NCBI GenBank assembly: GCA_023079485.1
Contig: CM041084.1
Span: 22,844,609 to 22,908,608, forward strand
Direction: 5' to 3'
Length of the DNA: 64,000 nucleotides
Source: Archilochus colubris
Lineage: Eukaryota > Chordata > Aves > Apodiformes > Trochilidae
Shown here in pieces: positions 61,572 through 64,000 of the stretch (the first letter of the stretch is position 1; the number at the start of each line of letters is the position of its first letter). The notes under the pieces were generated by a model. It was not told where the DNA came from, ran no database searches, and worked only from the letters and a program-made list of their open reading frames with translations. The translations under genes and the position numbers were made by a program.

Positions 61572-64000
61572 AAACTGATTTCTTCTCTGTTTTCCTTAAG
61601 CTGAGAAAGTAAAAATGATCATGAAGAAGAAAAGGAAAGTATGGCACATGCATTAATGAGCATTAAGCACTTAAAACAAGACACTTCAATAAGTGTGCAA
61701 ATTTAATTTTTTGAACTTCTCTTTTCTATCCTTTCTCATTGATATTCATGGGGTAGTTACCATTATTGGCAAACAAAGATTAAAAAATTGTATTTACTCT
61801 TGCTGGAAAATACAGCTATAATTTGTTATGAATGTACTCAATTTAGCACAAAACGCTTTGTGAAACTTTCATAATGTAACCCAAAACAAGTTTTAGTCAT
61901 TAAAAAAAAAGGAAAATTAAATGTAATCATTGGAGTTTTAATCAAAGAAGACATTTTTCTAGTTTTTGAAAAAAAGGGGATTCTTTGTTTTTAGGATCAA
62001 GCCAATCTATCATGATTTTTGCTTTGATTTATTTTTTTTTTCTTTTTACAGTGGGCCATTGTTAAAGATGAAAAAAAAAAGCTTATTTTGCAAATGTCAA
62101 AGATCAACATTCTCACATTTCTAAAATTAAGCTTTTTTTCTTCAGAAAATTGGGGAATTAAATGTTTCTTTTTTATATAAAATATTTTACACTTTATTCA
62201 ACTGAATTTATCTGCAGATTATTCATATTCAGTGCCCTGAAAAGCTCTGGTTTGTACCGTTCACCCAAACCAATTAGCAAAATTTCAGTAAAAAACAGGA
62301 GCTGCTTCCTATTTGTTTGGAGTTCAGATCTGCACCTGAAGATGCAGGACATATTTTGAAAATGACTGTTTATTTGCTTGGCTTGGCTTGGCTTGACTTT
62401 GTTTGGTTGAGTAAAACCAGGCCAAGTTCCAGCAGATCCTGGAGTGACTTATATGTTTGGCTGGAAACTCCTGAATGCCTTTCTGACAGGTTTCAGACTG
62501 ACTGCTAAAATCTCTCAGCATGTAAGAACAACTCTACTGGTCAGGCCTGCCCTGAAAGGCCCCAAACACAGGATAAGTTCATCCAGAACTTCTCGTAATA
62601 CAAGCAGAAAGGAAATTCACCACCCCAAATTTCAGGATTCAGATCTACACCCATCAGCTGTGGCCTGACGAGAAGTCAGCCCTTATGGCTGCTACTACAG
62701 TGGAACACACAGGGGAAGGACTGCTGCTGGGAATGGACATCCTCCCTCTGTCCCCAGCACCAGCAACTCCTCCAGACACCTAAGGAGAAGCAAACATGAG
62801 TTTCCAAGATATGTCAGAGGGAAAGCAGGCATAGAGACACGCACATGGGTAGTCATGACTCCTAAGGACTATTTGGTTCACATCCTGCCTCTAGTGGTGA
62901 GGCTGGGGAAGCAGGCAAATGAAGACAAGCATGCAGTTACATTCTACTTGCTTCTAGTTATGAGATCAAAGACTTTCTGAGCTTGTAATGGATTCTTCTT
63001 CTGTAGATTTATCCAGCCTCAATAGTTCTGTAATTCTATGATTATTAGTTTTGTTTTAAAAAGCTGTGTCACCTCATTTTGTTGACTTCCTTAACCAGAT
63101 TTACATATGTTTGAAAGAACAGAGCTCCACAATAATCTCTGTGTGTTTCTACTGGTGCATCAATCAAGAAAACCAGCCAGTCCCCCTTTTAGCTGCTTTT
63201 CTACCTCCAAATTTTCTCTTTAAACATGCTAGGACTCTTCATTTTGTGCCACAGATCTTCATTTCTTTAAGAGCCCCTGACGAAAACGTCATCAAAATCC
63301 TTCTGGAAAACCCAATAGAACATTTCAACAGGATTTTCCTATCCAGTGCTGATTGATTCCTTCAAAGGAATCCACATTTTGAAGAATAATCCCCTATGTA
63401 AAGACAATGCTTCTGTCCAACTCAGTAAATCATATGTAAGTACATTCATTGGTTCTGTTCTTTATTACAACTAGTACCTATTTTCTAAATGCAGATGCCA
63501 GGTTCACTAAGATTTATGTATTCTCAATTCCACCATTGTCTCTTTTTCTTTAAGAAAAAAGGAAATATTGTGTAATTTTCTTTTCATAAGCAAGGGGGAA
63601 ACTGTATGCTCCAATTAATAGTTCACTCATTTCATAGCTAACTTCTTAAGTAAGCACCACATACTCTGGCTGATTTGTTACTATTTCTAGCTTAAAAGAA
63701 TAAAACAAAAACAAACAAACCCAAAAAACTACTTTCTAGCTATCATTACCCATTTTCTTCAGAAACCTCTTGTACACTTATACGAACACCAGTTTATAAC
63801 AGATCTTCTAAAATTTCCCATTTAAAAATATTCTGGAGCAGGAATTCTCCTAGCCTCCAACTGTGATTATTGCTTTAAACAATTAAATTTTCTTTCTGTT
63901 TTTACAGCTGGATCATCTATTGTTCCCTGCACAGTGTCTCATGCACTTGAAAAAAACATTTTTAAACTCTTTTAAAGAGTGCAAGGATGGCCACCCCATT
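61572..64000. other. AT-rich non-coding stretch to the window end
   Basis: No gene was recognised. About 61640-62170 is very AT-rich unique-looking DNA with many A and T runs and TAAT/ATTA words. (GCTTG)4 lies at 62376-62395. GTAATTCTATGATTATT near 63030-63046 resembles a CR1 terminus but has no second repeat unit. Confidence 0.5.
62376..62395. repeat. (GCTTG)4 short tandem repeat
   Basis: Four exact copies of GCTTG are followed by related ACTTTGTTTGGTTG. It is a minor simple repeat. Confidence 0.9.

Noticed and set aside
63030..63046. Possible CR1 terminus (GTAATTCTATGATTATT)
   Set aside because: There is only one unit of the terminal repeat, and no CR1-like sequence upstream can be traced.
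1..64000. CRISPR arrays, bacterial operons, ribosome binding sites, prophage or plasmid features
   Set aside because: Repeat content (CR1), microsatellites, CpG depletion and lack of long ORFs mark this as vertebrate nuclear DNA. No regularly spaced direct repeats were found.

Overview
The window looks like vertebrate, almost certainly avian, non-coding DNA. It is AT-rich and CpG-poor, with short random-looking ORFs, sparse interspersed repeats and microsatellites. The organism call rests on the repeats: at least six segments read as 5'-truncated CR1 LINE 3' ends (the dominant bird/reptile LINE), including one copy of the CR1 terminal ATTCTATGATTCTATGA tail. No protein-coding gene, rRNA, functional tRNA gene, CRISPR array or operon can be supported. 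The segment is most simply a gene desert or the inside of a very large intron; the sequence alone cannot say which.

Layout: 1-9393 is featureless AT-rich DNA, followed by a minus-strand CR1 tail at 9394-9545. At 15537-15977 is the most striking object, a 441-bp insertion with two 140-bp arms in inverted orientation (138/140 identical by eye), TG...CA ends and a 6-bp target-site duplication. Its core holds a 76-nt tRNA-like sequence on the minus strand. Two diverged, same-orientation copies of an unrecognised element of about 200 bp lie at 20650-20885 and 23958-24172. Both keep splice-like AG and GT dinucleotides at equivalent places. A TG microsatellite at 21924-21950 lies between them.

Plus-strand CR1 pieces are at 27255-27720, 28590-28738 and 33230-33770. 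A GC-rich but CpG-poor block (32736-33130) precedes the last of these. Minus-strand CR1 tails are at 35534-35685 and 59085-59150, and a bare plus-strand CR1 terminus is at 58164-58182. A polypyrimidine tract of 520 bp without a single purine (43515-44034) changes unit in ordered blocks from TTCC to TTCCTCCC to TTCCTCTC and then to loose CT. A compact A-run/G-run purine tract (61521-61571) can form G-quadruplexes on paper.

No genes work together here. The content is a background of ageing CR1 copies, one apparently recent palindromic insertion, two copies of an unassigned repeat, and several tracts able to adopt non-B DNA structures. All calls are by eye; no alignment or database search was possible.
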